Assembly: GCA_052173655.1 (NCBI GenBank)
Contig: JBQMYD010000009.1
Coordinates: 1-45,471, forward strand
Direction of reading: 5' to 3'
Origin: RGIG9060 sp052173655
GTDB lineage: Bacteria > Spirochaetota > Spirochaetia > Treponematales > Treponemataceae
Length of the DNA: 45,471 nucleotides
Each line of letters starts with the position of its first letter. Within the stretch, counting starts at the first letter, position 1. A model generated the notes under the pieces. That model worked only from the letters and a program-made list of their open reading frames with translations. It was not told where the DNA came from and did not search any database. Below are positions 34,514 through 41,451 of the stretch, piece after piece. The position numbers and the translations under genes are program-made.

Positions 34514-34533
34514 TTCTATAAGAGGGAAAGGAT

Positions 34534-34782
34534 ATGTTTGCGGTAAAAGAAAAGATTGATGAAAAGACAACCTTTTTTTGTCTTTCGGATTTATACGATG
34601 ATGAATTCGATGATGATTTTGACGATGAAGACGACTTTGAAGATGATTTGGACGAAGACGATGACTTTGACGAAGATTTTGAAGACGATTTTGACGATGA
34701 ATTAGATGATGACGACGAAGATTACAGCTATGAAAACGAACTTGAAGAAAACGGCTTCGGCTATGAAGACTTTGATGAATAG
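34534..34782 (+). CDS. highly acidic Asp/Glu-rich 82-residue protein
   Basis: I count 46 Asp or Glu among 82 residues, concentrated in residues 19-65. Within this tract, single Phe or Leu residues recur at 25, 29, 35, 39, 45, 49, 53 and 57, spaced four or six apart. It is therefore not a random acidic run but could form a one-sided hydrophobic stripe. The N-terminal 20 residues are ordinary. There is no signal peptide. A near-perfect ribosome-binding site, a promoter and a downstream terminator make it a genuine single-gene unit. No family is recognised; nucleic-acid mimicry, a protein chaperone or metal binding are possibilities only. Confidence 0.85.
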   Translation: MFAVKEKIDEKTTFFCLSDLYDDEFDDDFDDEDDFEDDLDEDDDFDEDFEDDFDDELDDDDEDYSYENELEENGFGYEDFDE

Positions 34783-34800
34783 ATAAGCACCGCCTTACAA

Positions 34801-34837
34801 AAAAACCGTCCTTTTTTTACGGACGGTTTTTTTTATG
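34801..34837. terminator. bidirectional Rho-independent terminator
   Basis: Arms AAAACCGTCC (34801-34810) and GGACGGTTTT (34820-34829) pair perfectly around a nine-base loop, with a T tract after and an A tract before. It lies between the stops of the acidic-protein gene (plus) and rsfS (minus), so it can serve both. Confidence 0.9.
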
Positions 34838-34893
34838 AAAGTTCATAATTTAAAAAACAAAAAGTAATTTATACTAAAAACATTAAGAAAAAC

Positions 34894-35238
34894 TTATAAA
34901 AGCTTCTCCCCTGCCTTCCATAATTTTTCCAAATCGTAAAACTCTCTGGCTTCCGGGCTCATAAGATGAACAACAATAGAGCCTATATCAATAAGATTCC
35001 AATCATCTCCATCCGGAATTTTTCTATTACACACTTTTATTTCCAGTTCATTTTCTTTTACGTAATCTTTTATTTGCTTGTAAAGACCTTTCCAGTGAGC
35101 AGAACTGTTTACGGTTACAATCACAAAAAAATCAGTCCAACTGCTAAGATTTGAAACATCAATTACACTGACATCTTCTCCCTTTAAGTCAGTAACCAAT
35201 TGAGCTATTTCCAACGCTTTATCTTTTGTAGATTTCAT
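34894..35238 (-). CDS. rsfS: ribosome silencing factor RsfS
   Basis: A 114-residue RsfS/Iojap protein that binds L14 and blocks subunit joining in starvation. Visible conserved elements: DLKGEDVSVIDVSNLSSWTD, FVIVTVNSSAHWKGL (family SxRH-like region) and the end segment DWNLIDIGSIVVHLM. Length is typical. It is the last gene of the obg-nadD-yqeK-LCP-rsfS run, an order partly shared with Gram-positive bacteria, where nadD, yqeK and rsfS are neighbours. Its ATG is preceded by GGAGGG. Confidence 0.95.
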   Translation of the reverse strand: MKSTKDKALEIAQLVTDLKGEDVSVIDVSNLSSWTDFFVIVTVNSSAHWKGLYKQIKDYVKENELEIKVCNRKIPDGDDWNLIDIGSIVVHLMSPEAREFYDLEKLWKAGEKLL

Positions 35239-35277
35239 ATTTTATTATTCCCTCCGAAAAAAATCATCATAGTATTT

Positions 35278-36510
35278 TTAATGAACATAACGTCCGTCAA
35301 AATCCTCGCCTAAAATAATAGTAAAGTCAACCAACATATCTGTAAAGACCCCAGATTCAGCACTTTTTATCTCTTCAACAACGATATTATCACACAAAAT
35401 AAAATTACCTAAAGCCTTCGCAACATCAGAGTTTCCAATGTGATCGATAATTATTGTTTTTTCATAGTTATTTCGATCCGCATTTCCGGTAGGCATTACA
35501 TTATAACCTATACTCTGGAACAAAGCCGAAGTATTCCTTGCAAGCCCCTGCACTGTGGTTCCGTTGAGAATTTCCATAACATACGTTCTTGAAAAAGCAA
35601 CATCGTTCAACGATACAAGTGCATTCATACTTTGCTTACAAGAATCTTTTATAAGCTGACCGTCGTAATACGGAAACAATAAATCAACCCCATCTACATT
35701 CCTTACAGAACCCGTTATAGTCTGCGGCGATAATCTTTCAGAATCGATTGAAGATAACTCAAAAATAAGGCGTTTTAATGCAGAATTATCTCCTACATTG
35801 GTTTTCATTAATTTTGAAAGCTCTTTTGTCATTCTTTTTGAACAAATCCTTTCCTGTTCTTCGTGTATTGCACTTATAAAACTTAAAACAACATTTTGAT
35901 TACGTTCTTGAATATCAGAATAAGAATCATCTTCATTTCGGTATTTTAGGTATGTGCAAATTTTATCTCCATCCAAACGCACAGAACCTGAAGGCAGTAA
36001 AAAAACATCATCTTCACTACGAATATCAATAGGACTTGGAATAAACAATCTTAAACCGCCTAAAAAATCCGTAAGCCGTGAAAATTGCGAAAGCGAAATT
36101 TCTATCGTAAACGGAATTCTAATTTCAAGCAGTTTTTCTATTTCCTGTTTATAAGAATCGATACCTTTTTGAAGATAAACTTCACTCATGGCATCAACCT
36201 TTCCCAAGGTAGAATAGATTGCTCCTGTACGCCCCGGAATATCAAACATTGCAGATCGTTTTGTAACAGGATAATACATAATAACATCGGTAGTAATAAC
36301 CTTTGCATCTTCTTTTCCGAGAGAGTCATCGTACAAAACAAAAAGAACATTCAAAAGTCTGTCTTTTGAAACAACTTCTTCAATAGGATCGGTTTGTAGT
36401 GAAAAAAACAAAACAAGAGCAGTAACCGTCAATACTGCAAAAATACCCATTAGAAAAAGCACACTGTATTGTTTGCCGTTTTTTTCTTTACCTCTCCATT
36501 TTTTTTTCAT
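35278..36510 (-). CDS. LytR-CpsA-Psr (LCP) family protein with LytR_C domain
   Basis: One N-terminal membrane helix (about 15-37) anchors an extracytoplasmic LCP domain (about 48-215) and a C-terminal LytR_C domain (about 310-405; VMEILNGTTVQGLA, then IGYNVMPTGNADRNNYEKT). LCP enzymes move glycopolymers from lipid carriers to the cell wall. Key motifs are altered: the usual IPRDT is DIPGRTG, and the usual aspartate-bearing GSD strand reads LYDDS. The later RNQ part of the active-site Arg motif is present (QERNQNV). Activity may thus differ from wall-teichoic ligases. GGAGG precedes the ATG. It lies between yqeK and rsfS with three-base and short spacers. Confidence 0.85.
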   Translation of the reverse strand: MKKKWRGKEKNGKQYSVLFLMGIFAVLTVTALVLFFSLQTDPIEEVVSKDRLLNVLFVLYDDSLGKEDAKVITTDVIMYYPVTKRSAMFDIPGRTGAIYSTLGKVDAMSEVYLQKGIDSYKQEIEKLLEIRIPFTIEISLSQFSRLTDFLGGLRLFIPSPIDIRSEDDVFLLPSGSVRLDGDKICTYLKYRNEDDSYSDIQERNQNVVLSFISAIHEEQERICSKRMTKELSKLMKTNVGDNSALKRLIFELSSIDSERLSPQTITGSVRNVDGVDLLFPYYDGQLIKDSCKQSMNALVSLNDVAFSRTYVMEILNGTTVQGLARNTSALFQSIGYNVMPTGNADRNNYEKTIIIDHIGNSDVAKALGNFILCDNIVVEEIKSAESGVFTDMLVDFTIILGEDFDGRYVH

Positions 36511-36513
36511 TTC

Positions 36514-37104
36514 TTACCTCCGGCTATTATTTTCCGTACTTGTCAGCCATTTTAGCAGTTCATAAGACTGCAATGCAACTGAAAAATCTTTGCTTTCAAG
36601 ATAATCTATATTTTCCTTAAGAACAAATATTGTAAGATCATTAAGAGTCATTTTTTCAAGACTACTAAGATAATCTTCATTTACGTGCGGTCTACCCGGC
36701 TCTATTTTATCCGCTACATACAAAATTTTTGCAAGATCACACATATGTACTTTTCCAAAAGTATGATTTTGAACAGCCTCTATTATATCTTTATCATGAA
36801 CCGGATCCAAAAAGAATTTTTCCAACAAGAGAACCGCCGCCGCCCTGCCATGCAAAAGAGAAGGCACTTGCCTTTCAAGATCATCAATTACTTTTCCATC
36901 TTTTTGTGCAAGTTCAATCAGGCTTTCATTAGAAAAATCTTTACAAATATCATGACTTATGCCGGCAAATTTTGCCCTGTAACCATCAAGTCCGTATTTT
37001 TTTGCCAATTTTTCTGCAGTTTGTGCCACTCTAAGAGAATGTTCAAATCTGCTTTTTTTTTCATTTAGGCGAGCAAATTCTGTTAAGACCTCAATCGATT
37101 CCAT
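36514..37104 (-). CDS. yqeK: HD-domain nucleotide hydrolase YqeK
   Basis: HD-superfamily phosphohydrolase. HSLRVAQTAEKLAKKYG supplies the first His, FAGISHDICKDF the HD pair, and later LLHGRAAA and VQNHTFG the remaining metal ligands. Homologues hydrolyse Ap4A symmetrically to ADP. Length 196 is typical. Its ATG lies inside the last codons of nadD (14-base overlap), as in many genomes where nadD and yqeK are paired. Confidence 0.93.
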   Translation of the reverse strand: MESIEVLTEFARLNEKKSRFEHSLRVAQTAEKLAKKYGLDGYRAKFAGISHDICKDFSNESLIELAQKDGKVIDDLERQVPSLLHGRAAAVLLLEKFFLDPVHDKDIIEAVQNHTFGKVHMCDLAKILYVADKIEPGRPHVNEDYLSSLEKMTLNDLTIFVLKENIDYLESKDFSVALQSYELLKWLTSTENNSRR

Positions 37105-37675
37105 AAAGATGCCTTGTTCTTATGTATTCATATACGCTTTCCGGAACAAAATATCGCACAGCATTTTTTTCTTTTGCTCGCAATCTGAATTGTGAACTTG
37201 AAACCGGGAATACAGGATTTTTCAAAGCTTTGAATTCAAATTCACTTTCCAAATCGGAATTTTGAGAATATCTTTTTCCTACAATCAAATCTATTTTTGA
37301 AGTAAGTTTAAAAACTTCGCGCCATGTCCCAAAATCTTTTAGCAAATCATCTCCAATTATCAAACCTATTTTACCGTCAAGCTCATATTTATAACGATTT
37401 TCCAAATCACAAATCGTATCAAAAGTATAGGAAATTCCTTTTCGTTTTAATTCGCAATCATCAATTTGAAAAAATGGATTTGATTTTACTGCAAGTTCAA
37501 GCATTTCAAGACGATTTTTACTGCTCACAAGCGAATCACAAGTTTTGTGCGGAGGAATATTTACAGGAATAAAAATAATTTTATCATACCCAAATTCCAA
37601 ACGCACATCTTCTGCTAACATCATGTGCCCTATATGAACAGGATTAAAAGTCCCTCCCAAAACAGCAATTTTCAA
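37091..37675 (-). CDS. nadD: nicotinate-nucleotide adenylyltransferase
   Basis: Adenylates nicotinate mononucleotide in NAD synthesis. The nucleotidyl-transferase motif GGTFNPVHIGH is at residues 7-17. The C-terminal phosphate-binding motif, usually ISST-x-IR, reads VSSSQFRLR. A stretch LIIGDDLLKDFGTW matches the NadD-specific G-D loop. The start is TTG at 37675, supported by GAGGGGAG upstream, and overlaps the obg stop by four bases (TTGA). Length 194 is typical. Confidence 0.95.
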   Translation of the reverse strand: MKIAVLGGTFNPVHIGHMMLAEDVRLEFGYDKIIFIPVNIPPHKTCDSLVSSKNRLEMLELAVKSNPFFQIDDCELKRKGISYTFDTICDLENRYKYELDGKIGLIIGDDLLKDFGTWREVFKLTSKIDLIVGKRYSQNSDLESEFEFKALKNPVFPVSSSQFRLRAKEKNAVRYFVPESVYEYIRTRHLYGID

Positions 37676-38847
37676 AATCCGCTCCCCTCTTTTTCAGACC
37701 CCGGATATTGATCCGTTTCATCAGAACAAACGGCTTTATCTTTCATAAAATCGCTTATTTTTGTTTTTCTTAGTGAATTCCCTTCCTTGTTGGCAGCTAT
37801 CTCTCCTGAAAGCCCTGAAAACCTATTTGAATTTTCTTGTTGAAGTTCGTCTACAAGACAAATTATTGCTTTTTGAACTTGTTTAAGACCCTTATTTTCA
37901 TGTATCGATATTAAAAAAATTTGTTCTTCAGGATTTTTTAAAAGCAAATCTTCTTTTAAGCTTTGAGCATTTTCTTTTGCCCCATCCAAATCAATTTTAT
38001 TTAATAAAATAATTCGAGGCTTTGCAGCTAATTCTTTTGAAAAATCTTCAAGCTCTTTTACCAGTGTTTCAAATGCGGTTAAATAATTTTCATCTGAAAC
38101 ATCTATTACAAAAATCAAACAACCGGTACGGCTTATGTGTTTAAGAAATTTTACTCCCAACCCGGCACCGTCCGAGGCTCCTTCAATAATTCCGGGAATA
38201 TCGGCAATAATAACATCTCTTTCATCCGAAGTTCTTAAAACACCTAAATTTGGGATTTTTGTAGTAAAAGGATAAGGTGCAATTTTAGGTCGCGCATTTG
38301 TAAAATAATTTAAAAGAGAAGATTTGCCTGCATTCGGAAACCCCACCAAACCGCAATCAGCCATTATACTTAATTCAACTCGTAAAAATCTTGTTTGACC
38401 GGGTTTTCCCTGATGTGCATATCTTGGAGCTTGATTTGTGGAACTTTTGAAATGCATATTTCCCCAACCGCCTTTACCACCGGTTAGAAATTTAAAAACA
38501 TCATTTTCACTTTCAGTTGTAAATTCACAAATAAGTTCATTTGTTTCCGAATCTCTAATTGAAGTTCCGGGCGGAAATGGAATATAAATATCATCTCCAT
38601 CTCGTCCATATCTGTTTGAGCCTTCCCCATCGCAACCGTTTTTTGCTTTAAAACACTGTTTATAACGCAAGTGAGAAAGTGTACGCAAGTTCTTTTTTAC
38701 GCAAAAATAAACATCACCACCGTCTCCGCCATCTCCTCCGTTAGGCCCTCCGTTAGGAACATACTTTTCCCTACGGAACGCAACGCATCCATTTCCGCCC
38801 TTGCCGGATCTAACTTCGATTAATGCTTCATCTGCAAAATGTATCAC
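37672..38847 (-). CDS. obg: GTPase Obg/CgtA
   Basis: Essential ribosome-associated GTPase for 50S maturation and stress signalling. The glycine-rich Obg fold covers residues 1-158 (VRSGKGGNGCVAFRREKYVP, then GGPNGGDGGDGGDV). The G domain has FPNAGKSSLL (G1), DIPGIIEGAS (G3) and LNKIDL (G4). The C-terminal tail of about 60 residues shows no clear OCT domain. I start at GTG 38847, with AAGGA seven bases upstream. A longer in-frame ATG start at 38940 would place the strong hairpin (38865-38916) inside the gene and is rejected. It leads the nadD-yqeK-LCP-rsfS series. Confidence 0.96.
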   Translation of the reverse strand: MIHFADEALIEVRSGKGGNGCVAFRREKYVPNGGPNGGDGGDGGDVYFCVKKNLRTLSHLRYKQCFKAKNGCDGEGSNRYGRDGDDIYIPFPPGTSIRDSETNELICEFTTESENDVFKFLTGGKGGWGNMHFKSSTNQAPRYAHQGKPGQTRFLRVELSIMADCGLVGFPNAGKSSLLNYFTNARPKIAPYPFTTKIPNLGVLRTSDERDVIIADIPGIIEGASDGAGLGVKFLKHISRTGCLIFVIDVSDENYLTAFETLVKELEDFSKELAAKPRIILLNKIDLDGAKENAQSLKEDLLLKNPEEQIFLISIHENKGLKQVQKAIICLVDELQQENSNRFSGLSGEIAANKEGNSLRKTKISDFMKDKAVCSDETDQYPGSEKEGSGF

Positions 38848-38864
38848 AATTAATTCCTTATAAA

Positions 38865-38916
38865 AAAAATCCCCAAAGCTGCAAGCCGATAAAGGCAAAA
38901 CGCTGCGGGGATTTTT
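38865..38916 (-). terminator. terminator/attenuator between rpmA and obg
   Basis: Minus-strand arms AAAAATCCCC and GGGGATTTTT close a hairpin with an inner GCC/GGC helix, followed by an eight-T run that ends only a few bases before the obg ribosome-binding site. It lies downstream of rpmA and upstream of obg. No separate promoter is evident between, so read-through may set obg expression. Confidence 0.7.
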
Positions 38917-38974
38917 GAATAAAGCTAAAATTTTGCTCAATTAACCTATAAAAAATAAAAACCGGTAAACAAAA

Positions 38975-39232
38975 CTAGCATTCAACGGGTTTAATTGAAG
39001 CAAATTTTCTGCCTTTTCGTTCATGATATACAACGCTTCCGGCTTCGGTTGCAAAAAGAGTATCATCTCTACCTCTTTCTACATTGTTACCCGGATGGAT
39101 TTTTGTTCCACGCTGACGTACCAGTATAGAACCTGCCGAAACAGTTTCTCCACCAAACACCTTTACTCCAAGATATTTTGGATTTGAATCACGACCGTTT
39201 TTTGCACCGCTTCCGCCTTTTTTTCGTCCCAT
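38975..39232 (-). CDS. rpmA: 50S ribosomal protein L27
   Basis: L27 sits at the peptidyl-transferase centre. The protein starts MGRKKGGSGAKNGRDSNPK, then GSILVRQRGTKIHPGNNV, the family core. The start is fixed by GGAGG eight bases upstream. There is no N-terminal extension of the Firmicutes type that needs proteolytic removal. The C-terminus ends early in a basic segment (KGRKFASIKPVEC). It lies third in rplU-prp-rpmA. Confidence 0.97.
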   Translation of the reverse strand: MGRKKGGSGAKNGRDSNPKYLGVKVFGGETVSAGSILVRQRGTKIHPGNNVERGRDDTLFATEAGSVVYHERKGRKFASIKPVEC

Positions 39233-39253
39233 TTCATATGCCTCCGAATAAAA

Positions 39254-39586
39254 TTACTTTTTTAAGACCCGCATTTCAACACAGTCAGGATATTCTTCTG
39301 CAATTTGAGATAAACCTGTTTGCAAAAAATCCATAGCGTATTTAAGCAAAAACTCATCGTCTTTGCCATAATTTTTAACAGAAAAAGCGAGCATTCCTCT
39401 GTTAAAACTTTTTGTTTCAAGCACAAGGGTTTGACTTTTTTCAAACTGTGCAAGAACAGTCCTCAAAAGACTTGTAACACTTGCACATACGATATCATAA
39501 CCTCGGGGAGCAAATTCTGCATGCCCGTGTGCTTCACATGAGTGCAAAAGACCGTCATCAGAAGGACTTAGCAGCACCCGAATCAT
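39254..39586 (-). CDS. prp: ribosomal-processing cysteine protease Prp homologue
   Basis: In Firmicutes, Prp cleaves the N-terminal extension of L27. Here the catalytic pair is intact and at the canonical positions: His22 in CEAHGHAEFAP and Cys34 in GYDIVCASV, when the ATG at 39586 is used. That start has AGG six bases upstream, and an earlier TTG would add two residues. At 110 residues it has family length. Position between rplU and rpmA is the conserved one, yet the L27 encoded next door has no cleavable extension, so another substrate or a retained regulatory role is possible. Confidence 0.9.
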   Translation of the reverse strand: MIRVLLSPSDDGLLHSCEAHGHAEFAPRGYDIVCASVTSLLRTVLAQFEKSQTLVLETKSFNRGMLAFSVKNYGKDDEFLLKYAMDFLQTGLSQIAEEYPDCVEMRVLKK

Positions 39587-39593
39587 AACCAAC

Positions 39594-39908
39594 CTATTTT
39601 ACGATAATATCGGAAACACGAACATTTGTGTACTGTTGTCTGTGTCCAATTGTTCTTCTGTAGTCTTTTTTACTTTTATACTTAAGAACTATTACCTTTT
39701 TATCTTTGAAAGTATCTTCAACAACAACTTTTACTACTGCACCTTTTACATAAGGAAGACCGACATTAACTTTGTCCCCATCACTTACAAGAACAACAGT
39801 ATCGATTTCAAGCTCAGTCCCTTTTTCCGCATCAATCTTATCCAACTGAATTACCGCAGATTTTTCAGCCTTGTACTGTTTGCCTTTATAGTCAATAAGA
39901 GCGTACAT
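39594..39908 (-). CDS. rplU: 50S ribosomal protein L21
   Basis: L21 (104 residues) binds 23S rRNA. The N-terminus MYALIDYKGKQYKAEKSAVI and the end YKSKKDYRRTIGHRQQYTNV are diagnostic (the KKDYRRTxGHRQ motif). It leads the rplU-prp-rpmA operon. Its 70-base leader carries a candidate pseudoknot and a consensus promoter precedes it. Ribosome-binding site AGAGGTG lies five bases before the ATG. Confidence 0.97.
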   Translation of the reverse strand: MYALIDYKGKQYKAEKSAVIQLDKIDAEKGTELEIDTVVLVSDGDKVNVGLPYVKGAVVKVVVEDTFKDKKVIVLKYKSKKDYRRTIGHRQQYTNVRVSDIIVK

Positions 39909-39937
39909 TTTACACCTCTAAAAAAATTATTAAAGAA

Positions 39938-39971
39938 CCGGCATCAAACGGGGATACACCGGAACTCCGTT
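39938..39971 (-). promoter_or_regulatory. candidate pseudoknot leader of rplU
   Basis: On the minus strand AACGG (39967-39971) pairs with CCGTT (39947-39951), and CCGG inside its loop (39959-39962) pairs with CCGG downstream (39938-39941), extendable by two wobble pairs. The two helices interlock as an H-type pseudoknot, or are alternatives. The position between the start point and the ribosome-binding site suits ribosomal-protein autoregulation. Confidence 0.4.
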
Positions 39972-39984
39972 ATGGTAGAAGTGA

Positions 39985-40014
39985 ATTATATATTTTTTTT
40001 ACGTATTTGGTCAA
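39985..40014 (-). promoter_or_regulatory. promoter of the rplU-prp-rpmA operon
   Basis: Minus-strand TTGACC (40009-40014), an 18-base spacer and a consensus TATAAT (39985-39990). The expected start point is near 39978, giving a leader of about 70 bases before rplU. Confidence 0.75.
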
Positions 40015-40134
40015 GCACGATAATTACAAGGAATTTGCATAGATAAATGTAAATTAAAATTCCACAAAATAGTACCTGTTTTTATAAAAAATAAAAAAAA
40101 TTTATATTTTTCTTTATTTTTTTTGTAACCTTTT

Positions 40135-40218
40135 TTAGTTTTTGTAGTTTGTTATTCGGAAGGGCGGATAAAGGGTGTAGAACTTACCACTTCTCGTATG
40201 AAAAATATTTTTTTTCAT
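40135..40218 (-). CDS. candidate 27-residue small protein
   Basis: An ATG at 40218 follows AAGGAGAGGAGTT, one of the strongest Shine-Dalgarno sequences in the window. The frame runs 27 codons to TAA: MKKNIFHTRSGKFY, then TLYPPFRITNYKN. It is basic (pI high) and has no membrane segment. It fills part of the 472-base gap between rplU and epmA. Against it: a plus-strand terminator lies just upstream, no clear minus-strand promoter is visible, and the ribosome-binding-like sequence could instead be the complement of a CU-rich RNA. No homologue is recognised. Confidence 0.4.
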   Translation of the reverse strand: MKKNIFHTRSGKFYTLYPPFRITNYKN

Positions 40219-40273
40219 AACTCCTCTCCTTGTTTTGACCGCTTTGCAAAGTTTTTGCAAAGCGGTTTTTTTT
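40150..40273 (+). ncRNA. candidate small RNA ending in a strong terminator
   Basis: A plus-strand transcript must end at the terminator at 40238-40273, yet no plus-strand protein gene precedes it. Upstream lie a locally GC-rich segment (40155-40200), an AT hairpin with arms TATGAAAAA/TTTTTCATA, and then an apparently single-stranded CU-rich stretch ACTCCTCTCCTTG that is complementary to Shine-Dalgarno sequences. That order resembles trans-acting sRNAs. The 5' end is not determined and the start coordinate is approximate. The remainder of the gap (40015-40150) is AT-rich with nothing I can name. Confidence 0.35.
40238..40273 (+). terminator. strong Rho-independent terminator
   Basis: Arms ACCGCTTTGCA (40238-40248) and TGCAAAGCGGT (40256-40266) pair perfectly around a seven-base loop and run into eight T residues on the plus strand. 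It cannot terminate a minus-strand transcript because no T run follows on that strand. Confidence 0.88.
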
Positions 40274-40322
40274 ATTTTTTATTGAATTTTTTGTTCAGTT
40301 TTTTTATGGATTTTTTATGGAA

Positions 40323-40351
40323 TTGAAAAAAATAAAATGCTAGAATGTTAT
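40323..40351 (+). promoter_or_regulatory. candidate promoter of epmA-aroF
   Basis: TTGAAA (40323-40328), a 17-base spacer and TGTTAT (40346-40351). The ATG of epmA is 29 bases further on, with GGGAG six bases before it. Confidence 0.5.
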
Positions 40352-40380
40352 TGTCAGTCTTTTTTATTTGGGAGAAATAA

Positions 40381-41433
40381 ATGGATATTGAGCAACTTAG
40401 AATGAGAGCAAACATAATTCAATCTTTAAGAAATTTTTTTGTACAAAAAAACTTCTTAGAACTGGATACTCCTGCTCTTGCAGAAAATCTTATACCTGAA
40501 ACTTGTCTGGAAATTTTCAAAACACAATACATGGAACCGTGGAGCGGCAAAACACATGAACTTTATCTTGTTCCTTCCCCTGAAATTCATATAAAACCCA
40601 TAATTGCAAAACACAAAACAGATGTATTTCAAATTTCAAAATGTTATAGAAATGTGGAATCTATAGGACATCTTCATAAAACAGAATTTACCATGCTTGA
40701 ATATTACAAAATGAATGCAGATTACATGGATTCACTTAACATAACAGAAGAACTCTTTTTTTATCTTAATAAAAAATTTAATCTAAGCGAAGATTTACAG
40801 CCTCCATTTATAAGACTGAGCATAAATGATGCGTTCAAACAATACTGCGGTTTTGAACTTTTTGAATCTGCCGAAAAAACATCTTGCATAGAAAGTTTTG
40901 AATGTACCGGATCAACATTCACAAATGCAACAGAAGCGAAAACAAAAGAAATAAGTACAGAAGAATTAGCACAGAAAGCTATAGAACTTGGGATAATGGA
41001 AATTAACGATCATAAATTTGAAACATGGAGCTGGCAAGAACTTTACGAACTTATTTTTGTTCACTGTGTAGAACCGAATCTTCCGAAAAACAAGTGCGTT
41101 TTTTTAATGAACTACCCAAATAAAGTTTCATGTCTTGCCCAAGATGCCGATCTTTTTACAAAACAGCGATGGGAACTTTACGGCAGAGGAATTGAACTTG
41201 CAAACTGTTACAGCGAGGAAACCGATGGCGAAAAAATTAAAGACTATTTTGAGAAAGAAGGGCGAAAAAAAAATCTTACTGCACGAATAAAACACGATAT
41301 CGACAATGATTATTGGAAATATTTTTCCTTTGAAAAAGGTTTTTCGGGATTCCCAAAATGTTCCGGAACTGCAATGGGAGTTGACAGATTAATAATGCTT
41401 CTTTGCGGAAAAGAAGATATAAAACTTGTATAA
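40381..41433 (+). CDS. epmA: EF-P lysyltransferase EpmA (GenX/PoxA, LysRS-like)
   Basis: A class II lysyl-tRNA synthetase paralogue without the N-terminal anticodon-binding domain. The protein starts directly with the catalytic core. Motif 2 is in FQISKCYRNVESIGHLHKTEFTML, a GenX-type ELYLVPSPEIHIK strand precedes it, and motif 3 is GTAMGVDRLIMLL. EpmA attaches (R)-beta-lysine to a conserved lysine of elongation factor P. The beta-lysine donor would be the KamA/EpmB-like enzyme at 19000-20103. At 350 residues it is slightly longer than the E. coli enzyme (325), with an insertion near 160-200. efp itself is not in the window. Confidence 0.92.
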   Translation: MDIEQLRMRANIIQSLRNFFVQKNFLELDTPALAENLIPETCLEIFKTQYMEPWSGKTHELYLVPSPEIHIKPIIAKHKTDVFQISKCYRNVESIGHLHKTEFTMLEYYKMNADYMDSLNITEELFFYLNKKFNLSEDLQPPFIRLSINDAFKQYCGFELFESAEKTSCIESFECTGSTFTNATEAKTKEISTEELAQKAIELGIMEINDHKFETWSWQELYELIFVHCVEPNLPKNKCVFLMNYPNKVSCLAQDADLFTKQRWELYGRGIELANCYSEETDGEKIKDYFEKEGRKKNLTARIKHDIDNDYWKYFSFEKGFSGFPKCSGTAMGVDRLIMLLCGKEDIKLV

Positions 41434-41451
41434 AAAATTCGGAGTATATTT

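Noticed and set aside
38848..38940. Long N-terminal extension of Obg from an ATG at 38940
   Set aside because: The added 31 residues run through a terminator-like hairpin. The GTG at 38847 has a proper ribosome-binding site and gives the family-typical start.
40150..40273. SRP RNA, 6S RNA or tmRNA
   Set aside because: None of the conserved signatures (SRP GGAAG loop context, tmRNA alanyl acceptor, 6S open bubble) is recognisable in this segment.
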